A stretch of 64,000 bases of DNA from Entophlyctis helioformis (taxonomy: Eukaryota; Chytridiomycota; Chytridiomycetes; Chytridiales; Chytriomycetaceae): positions 1 through 64,000 of the forward strand of contig JAHLKH010000047.1 in assembly GCA_025526915.1 (NCBI GenBank). The letters are read 5' to 3'. The notes beneath the pieces were generated by a model, which saw only the letters and a list, made by a program, of their open reading frames with translations, was not told the origin of the DNA and searched no databases. Made by a program: the position numbers and the translations under genes. Positions 1 to 10,859 of this stretch are shown piece after piece; position 1 is the stretch's first letter, and each line of letters starts with the position of its first letter.

Positions 1-4
1 CAAT

Positions 5-3000
5 ATGAGCACGATCAACGCGTGGCTCGTCACGGCCATGCAGCTGATGATGCACCAGTCATGGACGCGAGGCATGGTGCACGCCAATGCGATCAAGAAA
101 GGCATACCACAGCCCAAAATGCCGCCAGCTGTCGCGCAGGAGCCGGCTCTACCAGACAGGCTTGACGGCAGCCTCTGCGCGGAAGCTGCGAATGATATCT
201 TCAGCAACCTCGCCAAGAGTGTGTGTGCCATGCTGGCGCAGCACTACATTGGAAGCCAGTCCGACCTGGTGTTTGCAGCGTGCCTCAAGCTTGTGCACGG
301 TTCAACTCCCAAGCAAGCGACGGCGTGGACTACGTACCTGATCAAGAAAGCCAGGGACGCTGAGACCGCCAAGCATGCTGCTGCCAACGCCGCCAAGCGC
401 GCTGCTGCCAAAGCTGCCAAGGACGCCGCAGACGCCAAGGATCCCAAGCGTGTAGCTGCCAACGCCGCCAGGGACGCCAAGCGCGCAGCTGCCAAAGCCG
501 TCAGGGACGCCAAGCGCGCAGCTGCCAAAGCTGCCAAGGACGCCGAGCGTGCAGCTGCCAAAGCCGCCAGGGACGCCGAGCGTGCAGCTGCCAAAGCCAC
601 CAGGGACGCCGAGCGTGCAGCTGCCAAAGCCGTCAGGGATGCAGCTGCCAAAGCCACCAGGGACGCCAGGCTTGCTGCTGCCATAGCCACCAAGAAGCCA
701 CGCGTTGGGAAGGCTGCCACTGAGGACCCGCGCCAACCCACAAGCGGACCGCGTCCAGCACTTCAATCACCGACAAGGGCGGCGTAGCCAAGAAGGTACG
801 CGTCGGCAAGGACGCCGTGCCAACCCACAAGCGGACCGCGTCCAGCACTTCAATCACCGACAAGGGCGGCGTAGCCAAGAAGGTACGCGTCGGCAAGGAC
901 CCCGCGCCAACCCACAAGCGGACCGCGTCCAGCACTTCAATCACCGACAAGGGCGGCGTAGCCAAGAAGGTACGCGTCGGCAAGGACCCCGCGCCAACCC
1001 ACAAGGGACCGCGTCCAGCACTTCAATCACGACAAGGGCGGCGTAGCCAAGAAGGTACGCGTCGGCAAGGACACCACTGCCAAGGACGCCACGGCTGCCA
1101 ACGGTGCTGCTGCCAAAGCCGCCAAGAAGCCACGCGTTGCTAAGGCCGCCGCTGCCAAGGATGCCAAGAAGCCATGTGTCGGGAAGGCTGCCACCACCGA
1201 GAGCGCGGCGCCGAGCCCATCGCCAGCCACGGAGGGCAAGGACGCACCAAAGAAGCCACGCAGCAAGAAGGCCGCAGCATCCAGCTCTTCCTCAGCCACA
1301 GAGGGCAAGGCCGTTGTCGTGCTACCTCCAGAGCTAGACGAGCTCGCTGCGATTGTGCTCAGTGAGTCGCTGTCGCATCCCGGCAAGTTCCATGCGCTGC
1401 GCAATCTCGCTGGGAGACAGAGCATCAAGCTTTGCCCGCAGCCGGCAAGCTGCGACCCTTTCGTTCTCATCACAGAGAGGACACTCTTTTGGTCTGTGAT
1501 GGGGACAAAGAAGGAGCGCGACAGCAAGGGGCAGGATCCTGCTTTGCAAGCACTGCGAAAGGAGCTACTTGCTGCGATCAGTAAGTTGCACTGCCTGTTT
1601 GTGCCATCTTTTTATGATTTGATACTAACAATCCACCTTTCTCAAAGAGCCTGGCTCGAAAAAGTTGACACTCAAGTCAACCGACAGCGAGATCAAGAAG
1701 GCATTCAGCTCGAGTCGCGAGAATTGCGTCATGGACGTCCTGCTTCCCGGCCTCCGCCCCAAGAAAGGCCGGTATCAAACGCCGGCAGAAGCCGAAGCGG
1801 AAATGGAGGCAGCCAACACCAAGGCCAAGAAAGGGCTAAAGCCAAGGCGACGCAAGAGGCCAAGAAGCAGCGTCTGGTTGGCAAGGAGCGCAAGGACTTC
1901 ATCCAGGCTGCGGTTGATGCTCTACCCCCAGCGAGACCAACCAAACGGACACGGATGAGTAGCGTCATCTCGAACGGATACAGCGTCGGCCAGTTGGTTC
2001 GCGATTATCGCACAGACCGTCCAGAGTCGCCTTGCAGTATGTGCCGTGCTTGGATGCTTTGGTGCACACATCAATTCTAACCGCCGCCTTGCTTCGCAGG
2101 TCCCGACACGGCGTCTTCATGCGAGCTTCCCAGTCTTGCCAATGAGGCTGATTGTGTGCCTGATTACCTCAACGGCGAATGTGAGTTGCTGTGCCAATCC
2201 AGACGCGTACTTGCTGTCCACACCAACTGACATGCCATCCACAGCTGCCAAGCCAAAAGTGCCAAATCCTGTAAGTCACTTGCATGCTAACCTCGCGCAT
2301 TGGTGCACATGCATTGCACATCCCTCACTCATGCCATGGCATGACAGGCCAAGCGCAACTTCAATGCATCCCAGCGACTACCTGATGTTGCTGATGCCAA
2401 CAAGCTGCTCGCCAACAAGGGCTATGAGACTGTTTGTGTTGTCAGCTTTGATTGGGGCGAGCGGTACCTGTTTGGTGCGTCCAGCATGCTGGTCAATGTC
2501 GAGGACGAGACATACACGCACGAGTCCAACTATGTGCTCTCCTCTGGCTTATTTCAAGCTGAGCGCGAACTTCTGCGATGGTATGTATGCAATGACTCTG
2601 TGCACTCTTGACCAGATCAACTCACAGTGCCTGTCTCTTGTGCCAGGTTCAATGGCCGATATGCCAAGGCAGCCGACATCCATGAGGCGATTGCCTTCAA
2701 GATGGCAAAGCATGCCGATCCAGCGTCAGCTGGCGAGAGAGCTTTTGGGATCTTTGCTGCTTGGCGTACTGCTCGACATTCCTGAATGCAAAGGTATGTT
2801 TTCTCTGCTTCTGAATGCATATCGGCATGATCGCCAAGCTGCTTGATCGCCTGCTGATTGCACTGGATGGCATGGCATGGCATGGCATTCCACAGAAGGT
2901 CAAGGCCAAGCGGTTCACCAAGCGCAGCAACAGCACGTCTGATCGCGGAAACGCTCTTGAGGGCATCATGAAGCTGGCAGGATCGACCACTGGCAAGCCG

Positions 3001-3521
3001 CATCTCCTGCGTCTCAAGGCCTGCCCTTGATCCAAAAAGTCGGCAGAGGACAACATTCCCGTTGTGTGGGCATTGGGCATTGACTTTACAGGCCAAGGTG
3101 GCCGGCACGCTGTGTTTGAGAAGTTTCTCATCAGGCATCTGCGGTCGTCTGGATATGCCTATGTGCGTCTGATGCCATGCCATCCATCCATCCATCCATC
3201 TGTGCACCAACTGACCACACGATCCTGCACCACACACACACACACACACAGATCTACCGCTGCAATGAGAACCTGACCAGCCAGATGTGCCCGCAGTGCA
3301 AGCAGCGGATCCCATACAAGAACCGCACCAACCTGCGACGCTACGAGTGCACAGCATGCAAGGCCGTCTACCACCGAGACGTGCTTGGAGCCACCAACAT
3401 CGGAATGGTCGCACTGGGGCATCTGTTCCATGGACAACGGCCTCTCTACTTGACGCACACGCCAGTCAATCCGCCTGTCAACAGCGTGCCAGCAAGGCAC
3501 ATGCAACTCCACGTGCTGTGA
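5..3521 (+). CDS. Fanzor-type (eukaryotic TnpB-like) RNA-guided nuclease, frame-broken copy
   Basis: Family role: Fanzors are eukaryotic relatives of IS605 TnpB, RuvC nucleases guided by an RNA from their element. The C-terminus shows the TnpB zinc ribbon and RuvC-III: LTSQMCPQC, then YECTACKAVYHRD and VLGATNI (about 3267-3400). A RuvC-I-like segment VVSFDWGERYLFGA lies near 2440-2485. The first 1.3 kb encodes an N-terminal Ala/Lys/Arg repeat region (AAAKAARDAER units) that could serve nuclear localisation or nucleic-acid binding. Introns inferred: 1581-1647, about 2039-2100, 2210-2245, 2270-2347, 2580-2646, 2793-2892, 3163-3251. Frame breaks: one base missing near 726, 1008, 1032, 1835 and 2783, plus an in-frame TGA at 3028-3030. 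The first three lie in the minisatellite and together restore the frame. It is either a decaying copy or an intact gene with assembly errors. The start may lie upstream of the window. Confidence 0.72.
724..1062 (+). repeat. 87-bp coding minisatellite, about four copies
   Basis: Direct repeats with an 87-bp period (29 codons, reading THKRTASSTSITDKGG and VAKKVRVGKD) begin near 727, 814, 901 and 988 inside the Fanzor-like N-terminal region. The first copy lacks one C of a CCCC run. The last copy lacks one base near 1008 and one near 1032. The unit is a multiple of three, so copy-number change would keep the frame. Confidence 0.85.
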
Positions 3522-3538
3522 CTTCCAGCACAATATGA

Positions 3539-3556
3539 ATCGGGGCACCTCCCGAT
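3539..3556 (+). other. Small perfect hairpin 18 nt after the Fanzor-like stop
   Basis: ATCGGG pairs with CCCGAT around the loop GCACCT. In TnpB/Fanzor elements the guide RNA scaffold lies at and beyond the 3' end of the nuclease gene, so this is a place to look for an omega-RNA-like transcript or an element end. Six base pairs alone are weak evidence. Confidence 0.25.
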
Positions 3557-3808
3557 CGACCAATAGGGTCACTTTACGAAGGTAAGCATCTCGCTGGTAT
3601 GCCTCGCCCGCCTGTCGTCGCATGCTCGTTGCTGACTCGAACCTTCAATCGTGTGATGTGCTCGCTTACATTCGACGCCTCTCGGTCCAATTTAATTCAA
3701 TGATTCTTGGTAATTGTTTGGATGTCGGGCATTTTGCCGGCAACTGCCGAGGGAATGCCGCCCTTTTGCCCACCCCTCGTTCAGATCTGAACCTCGCAAC
3801 CATCGACC

Positions 3809-4579
3809 ATGGCAGGCGAGCTGTTGTGCAACCCCCCGGCCAGCAACAGCAACAGCAACAGCAACAAGCCCGGCTACGGTGTTGGCGCACCCAGGCGGCC
3901 TGTCGTCGATATCGGCTGGGAGCCGTGCTCGGGCGGCAAGGTGCCAGACCACGCCATCGCAGGCGGATACGAGGCAGACGGTGCGTAGCCTCTGTCGCTG
4001 CCCAGCCATCCATGCCACGCTCGCCAACTCAACCACTGGATGGCTACCTGGCTGACTGCCTGGCTGCCTGGCTGGCTGGCTGCAGGTCGCAAGCTGTACG
4101 TCGCCCGAGTCTTTCATGGCGGCGGCGAGCATCCAGGCAAGGCGGCTGCACATCTCGGCGGCTGTCTGTACGTCTGTGTGGACGATCGATCTCTCGCTTG
4201 AACGCTCGTTCCCAGCACAGCCAGCCAACTGACCCGCCACGACTGGCACACCAGCATCGGCTACGGCGGCAAAGAGATGCTGTTCACATCGTACGAAGTC
4301 CTGGTTGCCGACGAAGAGTGTCTGGAGTGGCTGCCGGCCGGCAAACGCCAGCACGCTGGAGCGATCGTTGGTGGCCGCGAAGCCGAACGCGGCCGCTCTG
4401 CCCAGGGCGACCGGCTTGGTGGCGAGCCGCTCTTCATTTCGCGAACAGAGTACGAGGGATCGCTGGTCCTCGGCAAAAGCGCTGCGCACATCGTCAATGG
4501 CGGCATCTCGTTTGCGTATGCCGGTGTCGAGATCCTGCGTCCCAACCACGAGGTCTTGTGTTTCCGCAAGTCGTGGTGA
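3809..4579 (+). CDS. DM9 (DUF3421) domain protein
   Basis: Three exons, 3809-3980, 4086-4167 and 4255-4579, give 192 aa. After a short Asn/Ser-rich N-terminus (SNSNSNSN) the protein carries two DM9-type repeats: GRKLYVARVFHGGGEHPGKA, then YGGKEMLFTSYEVLVAD; later EPLFISRTEYEGSLVLGKSA, then GISFAYAGVEILRPNHEVLC. Both introns (105 and 87 nt) have normal GT-AG ends and keep the frame. DM9 proteins occur in insects, molluscs and fungi, some binding carbohydrates; the role here is unknown. No signal peptide or membrane segment is visible. The gene converges with the large minus-strand gene ending at 4666. Confidence 0.82.
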
Positions 4580-4665
4580 GCCTTGCATGGAAATACATTG
4601 TATTTTACAGTGTGGCCGTTTACTGGGGGCACTATGCAAGAGGGCGACCAAAAAGCAAGGGAGAG

Positions 4666-7600
4666 CTACTGCAACATGCCCATCAGGGTCTGGGCGACCT
4701 TTTCTTCTGCGGCTTTGACGCTCTCTGCAAACCGCCCCATCTCAACATCCAGCTCGGAAAACTGCTCAAACAAGACGCCTAGTCCGTACGAGATGCGCTG
4801 GCCGTCCGTCTCAGACTCGTGCACCAGCCGCTCCCATTTGTCCTGCTGCTGCACAAGCGCTTGCACAGCGGCTTCGACTTTGCGCACGAGGGCAAGACGC
4901 TGCGCGAGACGCGCATGGAGACCCTCAAAGGACGCCGTGATCTGGGGCGTGACAGACGCAGACGTGCGATCAAGATCAGCAACGGCCAGCTTCAGCCGCT
5001 CGTAGTGGTCGTCAAGGACATGGAGTGCGGCAACGACCTTGGGGTGCAGTCCCGCACGCGGAGGCTGTGCGCGTGGATCGGGGAGCCCGTCGGTAAAGAC
5101 ATGTGTGCACGCAAACCCGCTGAAGCTGGCGCGTCGCCTGAGCGCCTTGTTTGCATGCCCATCAGCGACGGGCTCCTGCCTCTGGGGCAGCTGCTGCAAC
5201 AGCCTGGACGTCATGATCGTAGCGGCAGTCGCAGTGGACGCGGTAGTTGCAACCGATGCGGTAGAAGCCTCGCCCCGGATCTTGGCCAATCGCGCACCTT
5301 GCTTGGCCATGCGCTTGCCGCGTTTGCGTCGCTCCCGTGCCTGCACACGCTCGTCAAACACACGCTGCTCGGGGCGGTAGTACTCGTGCCGGCCACGTCC
5401 GCGGTCAAAGTCGTAGTCTCCAGCATCGGCTGCATCCCAGCCAGCCATGACAGGCCGCACATCCGCAGACAGCCGCGTGACAGACTGGGCACGCCGCGGC
5501 TTCATCACCACATAGTACGGAAACCGGTCATCGCGCGACGAGCGGTACCGCTCAAGCATCCACAGCTGGTCCATCGACGGCGGTCTGTACATGCTCATCC
5601 CGAGCCCATTTCCATGCCCAATCCCAGCGCCGCCACCAGACATCTGGTGCTGGTATTCGCTGTCTGACAGATACATGAGCTGTTGCTGCTGCTGTTGCTG
5701 TTGCTCGTGCTGCAAGTGCCGGTAAATCTGGTGTTGCTGCTGCATGAGCAGCTGCTCAGTCTCTGTCTTGCGCGTCGACCGGATGCTGCGCTCCTCCATG
5801 TCGCCGTCGGTAAACTCGGAATCAAACGGATCCTCGCCGTTGCTCTCGACGCTGTTCATCATGTCCGCAGACGACGATGAGATGGGCCGCGGCCGGTCAG
5901 AGTCGCGGTACGCGCGCTGGAGCATCTGTTGCTGCTGGACGTCGTATCCTGGACCCGTAGACCCAGTCGGAGATCCGCTGAGGTTGGTGTTGGAAATGCT
6001 CTTGGACAGTTTCTCGATGCCTTTCTTGGTGGCGGAGCGGCTCTTTTTGACAATCGTGTCGAGTTTGCGCGAAGTGGGCTTGACCAAACCCTCGTGCAGA
6101 CCACGAAGCGTGTCGCTCAGCATGCTTTGTGAAGCAGGGTCGGGACGAAGCTGCTGTGGTGGCTGCTGTGTGTTGCCTGGCGTGCGTGGCCGTGGCAGCT
6201 CAGAGATGCCCGATGAAATGTCTGCGCTTGCCTGCTGCGACGACGTGCTCATGCCAGACGCCATGGCAGGAGGAGGGAGGCTCAGCGTGATGCCCCGCGG
6301 CTGTTTGGGATCACTAGATGGAGCGAATGGCGGAGTGGATGCAGCGGATGCCATGGACCGTTTGCTGCGAAGAGGGCCGACCGGAGGAACCTGTAAGCTG
6401 GCCTCGATGACGGGAGACTCGCCCTGGTAGGTCAGTGGTCCCGGTAAAGGCGAGATGCTGCGATCGCTGAGCACTGCGCCAGAAGTTGGCTGACTCTGGG
6501 GCGACGGTAAAAGGGATGCGCTTGGTACCACCAGCGACGACGCATACTGCCCTTGCTGCTGTTGCTGTTGTCCACTGACGCTGCGTCTGCGCTCTTGGAG
6601 TGTTTTTGAATCTGGCGAAAGCCCCTGCTGCTGCTGTTGCTGCTGTTGCATCATGCCAATCACCGACCTGCGTCGCGGTGTCGATTCAGTGGTCTTGATC
6701 TCGCGCTTGCTGGCGTCGCTCTTGTCGTCCAAAATGAGCCTGACAAACTCGACAAGAGTGCGACGCGGAGCCGGCGCTGTCGTGGCTGGCTCTACTCCGT
6801 CGCCAATGGACTGCTGGCTGGCAGTCTTGCCCGTGAGGCCATGCAGTCCTGTGATGTCTTCCAGCTTGGATCGCAGCGAGCTCACCGCATCGCCCAGGAT
6901 AGACGCGCCAACTTTGCGGACAGCAGACGACGATCCCATGCGAGCAAGAGTCTTGCTGTCGAGGATCATGGTGTGCTCGAGGTTGTGCGACCGCTGGAAG
7001 TGCTTGATCTGCTTTCGCAGGGCGTTCGGGTCGGTCGATCGCAAGTTTTTGGGCGGCGGGAACCCAAGCTGCGTGAGTTTGTCGCGCACCTCGGTGAGCT
7101 TCTCGAGCAGGCCAGAGAACATGGCGGGATCGCACCACGGCCGTGGATAGTTGACGGCATCAAACTTGGCATCAAAGGGACCATACTCGAAATAGAAATG
7201 CTCGAGGCCGGCCATGGTGTCGTTGCAGATGATGCCGTCGCTATCTTCGCGGTCGAGCGTGTTGAAAAAGTAGAGGGTGTGCTTGAGCATGCGCACGAGG
7301 ATCGGCATCAGCACTTCCAGCGACGCGACGTCTTGCGAAATGCCAAGCCTGCTGTGTGCAAGCTCGCGTGTCTGTGGCGTGGGCGGCTCAAAGTCGATGC
7401 GATCGTCCTCAGCCAGCAAGCTCATCTGATACAGGTTGATCTTGAGCGTCAGCAGGGGCAGCGATGCCTCGTAGTCGCCCGACGGCACAGGAACAGACAT
7501 TCTGTCGTTGCAGAGGCATTTGGCATGGCATGGCATTGTTCAGTCAATCGCACGTCCCCAGGCTTGCTGCCATTGACGATCCACGATCATGCATGCGCAC

Positions 7601-8357
7601 AGTGCACAGAGGCCAGAGCCAGCACTCACTCGCTCGGCTGTCCGACCATGATCGTGCCGAGAGGGGTGTCCATTGGGACGAGGCCCTCTTCGTGAAACTC
7701 GCCAAACAGCCGCTGGATCGTGAGCGGCAGCGCATCGACGGCACCTTGAACGGCAGAGCCGCCGACCGACGCATCTTTGCCGTCGTCTGCATCGAGCGGC
7801 GACGTTGGAACAGAGTGCGCGGCAGAGCCAGACGGCGGCAGGAGGGTGCCAGGCGGAGCACCAGCCGGAGCGGTTGCGGTTGCGGTCGTTGCAGCGGCCT
7901 TCATGATGGCAATGATGGCGACGGCAATCGAGTCTGCGGGGTTGGCCGTGTGGACGACAAAGGTCTTGGACAGGTGCGAGCGGTTGACGACCCAGCCGGG
8001 ACAGACGTGGACCTGGAAGTTGTGCAGCAGCGAGTCTGGCGACACGAGCGACACCAGCGGCAGGGCCGGCAGCGGGCTGGTCATGGGGTGCGCCGGCGGC
8101 TGCGCGAGCGACAGCAGCAGCCGCTTCTCGCACGACACGAGCTTGCGGGAATACGCCTGCGACAGTTGTGGTTGTTGTGGTTGTGGCTGTAGTGGCGGCT
8201 GTGGCGACGGCTGCGGTGGTTGCGGCGACGATGGTGCAGACGCTGTGCCTGCAGTGGCAAGACCCGATGCCGCTGACATGTCGCTGTTGCTGCTGTTGCT
8301 GTTGTTGTTGTTGTGCAGATGCAGATGCAGATCTGATGGTGAAGGTTTACAACTCAA
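4666..8357 (-). CDS. Large Gln/Ser-rich fungal protein, possibly STB6-like
   Basis: Two exons, 8357-7630 and 7501-4666, joined over a 128-nt intron (GTGAGT...ACAG), give about 1187 aa. The N-terminal exon has low-complexity Asn and Pro/Gln tracts and a folded-looking stretch (YSRKLVSCEKRLLLSL, VCPGWVVNRSHLSKTFVV). The second exon opens with an ordered helical region (about residues 245-460), continues as long Gln/Ser/Pro-rich disorder with several poly-Gln runs, and ends in about 150 residues of probable coiled coil. The N-terminal pattern recalls fungal STB2/STB6 (Sin3-binding) proteins, but this assignment is tentative. An alternative start is Met27 (8279). The start lies 45 bp from the divergent EEP gene. 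Confidence 0.6.
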
Positions 8358-8402
8358 ACCTTATCACGACCACCGCCGCTCATTCCAGATCCAGCGGCTC
8401 CG

Positions 8403-9846
8403 ATGGACACCCGCCGCCTATCGCAGCAGTCGGGCAACAGCCTCGGCAGCAGGAACAGCCACTCGGGCCACTCGGGCCGCACCGGCATCTCAAGCCCGAC
8501 CGCGCCTGCCTCGGCCGCCCGCCCATTCTCGGCCTTCCAGCACGCAAGCAACGCCTGGCCGGCCAGCCAGCAGTCCTTGATGCCGCCCGCACAGCTGCCA
8601 CCAAGAACCGCGGCGCGACCGCTGCGGCTGTTCACGCAGCACATGTCGACCGTGCTCGAGCAGGCCGCGGCTGCGGGCGACCCGCCTCTCCAGCTGCTGC
8701 AGACACAGCTGGCAAACACTCGCCCCTACGACATCGTGTTCCTCCAGAACGTCTTTGACATCCCGCCGACACTGCTCTCCAAGCCCGCGCTGGTCACCGC
8801 CACTGCCACATCGCTGGGTGCACCAAGACACAACGCTGCCTCCGCCGCGTCGGCTGCGGAATCGCAATTGCCATCGCCATCGCCATCGTCGGCCTTGTCG
8901 CCGCCCAGAAAGGCACGCGCAACGCACCTCTGGTCCAAGGCGCTCACATCGCTGCGCGGCCCCAACACCCAGTCGCATTCTGCTGCCGGTGCTGCTGCTG
9001 GCTCGACGCCGCGTATCGTGCTGGAAGACGCGGATGCCAAGGCGCGTGCACCCACGTTTGCCAAGGTCGTGTCGTCTGCCATGCAGTCGAGCATCCCCAA
9101 CGGCGGCCGGTCGAAATGGTATCCTGTGCACGGGTACTACGTGTGCGGCACGCATACACCCATCTTGACGTCGGCGAAGCAGGTCGTTACCAGAGATGCT
9201 GGCCTGCTCGTGTACTCGCGATACCCGATCCGCGCCGAGACGTTTGTTGCGTTCCAAGACCAGCCCAACGAGTCCATGTGCGGCATGCTTCTTGCTGAGA
9301 TTGAGGTGAGCTTGGTATGGTGCCTGGTAGCGACGGTTGCTCGGCTGGTGTTGTCTGGACTGACTCGTGTGTGTTTGATGGCAGGTGGATGGCATGCTTG
9401 ACCGCCTGCTTGTCTGCAACGTGCATTTCGCGAGCGACGCGACGGACGCAGGTGCACAGTCGCGCACACGGCAGGTCCATGAGCTCATATCGACTCTGCA
9501 GATCATGTATCCGCACATGCTCGACCGGCTCCTTCTCTCGGGCAGTTTCAACATGAACGCCAAGAGCGTGCTGGATGCCAGTCAGCTGCTCTTGCTCATG
9601 TGGCGACTCAACCTCGAGACTGCTGTTGACACGCACGTCCACGAGCTTGCCGAGCAGTTTGGCGACGCCGGTCTCGGCTCTGACGTGCGCGACTACATCT
9701 TTGTGAGCAGAGCACTCGGGCATGTTGCCACACTCGCTGTGACGGACAAACCGGTCGACCCCGAATCAAGTGGCACACGCGTGCATCTGCCGCTGGTTGG
9801 CATGCTGCATGTGGCCGTGGACGCCGGAACACCCATGTCGCCCTGA
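8403..9846 (+). CDS. Endonuclease/exonuclease/phosphatase-fold protein with lost catalytic residues
   Basis: Exons 8403-9305 and 9385-9846 (79-nt intron) give 454 aa. The order of motifs matches the neutral sphingomyelinase/DNase I (EEP) fold: YDIVFLQNVFD, GLLVYSRYPI, LLVCNVHFASD, RQVHELISTL, LLSGSFNMNA, RDYIFVS. In active members the first motif is LQEV with a metal-binding Glu, and the later one is GDFN with a catalytic Asp. Here they read LQNV and GSFN, so hydrolase activity is doubtful. The first 75 residues are Ser-rich and probably disordered. A Ser/Pro/Ala-rich insertion lies between the first two motifs. The gene is convergent with NAT9, with a TATATA/TTTAAA-rich 3' spacer. Confidence 0.65.
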
Positions 9847-9970
9847 CTCCTCTGTGCCACCTCTCATCACGTGTACTGTGCCATACCCATTGTGTCAACT
9901 CTCATATATAGCATTTAAACCCCTGCCCATTTATCCAGCCGCACTCTCCAGCCGCACTGTCCGGCTTCTG

Positions 9971-10806
9971 TCACACAGAGACAGTCTCGTAGGCTCCGGC
10001 CTGAGAAGCTATCCACAGCCGACGCTCGTCATCCAGCAGGCATTCCATTGTGACTTCCTGGAAGATCTCGGAAACGCTCTCCTTGACGAACCCGAGCGAC
10101 TCAAACAGCGCTATGCTGGGCTCGTTTCTCAGCGAGATCTTTGTCGTGTATTTGGTGACGCCGAGATTCTTGATGCCGTACTCCATCATGAGCAGTGCGG
10201 CCTTCTTGCCGTGGCCCTTGCGTCGCGCATCTGGCTCTGTTGCCCACGAAACGACAATGGTTAGATGATCGAGTGCTGGCTGGTGGCCGTTGGCAGATCC
10301 TGTATCCACGTTTACCTGCAATCATCAGCTCGACCTCGGCCGAGCCGGCGTCGTCGTGGTCGTTGAAGAACAGATTGACGTCGCCAATCATGCCCGCCAC
10401 ATCAGCGAGCGGCCCAACGCGGTTCTTGGGCATGTCTCTCGACAGCAGGATGAACGTGCATTCTGTGTGTTGCCAAGTCAGCTGGCGCTGTCATTGCCGT
10501 TGTCGTTGCCGTTGCCTCTGCCATGTGCAACCAACACTGTCCGCCGACTCACTCTTGTCGTCGATGCGCCAAGACTCGCACATCTCGTACTCTTCGTCGA
10601 GCGTTAAGGGCTCGGACGCCGTCATGTCTGTCTCTGCCGGTTAGCGCCATCAACAGCTGGCTCTGCACAAGACAAGACGAACCCTGCAGGTACGGGCTCT
10701 TCATCCATTCGTGATATGCCGGCACATGGTCGGGTCTGTACGGCACAAGCACCAGTGCCGTGTCTTTGCTCAGCAGCGCAGTGCGTTCATTCGCCAGCAT
10801 ATCCAA
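9971..10806 (-). CDS. NAT9: N-acetyltransferase 9-like GNAT protein
   Basis: Four exons, 10806-10683, 10627-10553, 10462-10316 and 10236-9971, give 203 aa, close to the family's usual length. Recognisable NAT9 segments in order: LVPYRPDHVPAYHEWMKSP, TASEPLTLDEEYEMCESW, MIGDVNLFFNDHDD, VELMIAEPDARRKGHGKKAA (acetyl-CoA loop R-x2-G-x-G), LGVTKYTTKISLRNEPSIAL and FQEVTMECL. The family acetylates protein N-termini or acts near microtubules; the substrate in fungi is not established. All four exons are needed to keep the family alignment, which supports the splice sites. The next minus-strand gene upstream is a 7TM protein ending at 10860. Confidence 0.9.
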
Positions 10807-10859
10807 TAGTCGGCATCACCGCTATGACAGAACGTCGTTTGTTGGTCGCTGGCACGATA

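Noticed and set aside
3177..3251. CATC and AC simple repeats near 3180-3250
   Set aside because: They lie inside a normal GT-AG intron of the Fanzor-like gene and need no further explanation.
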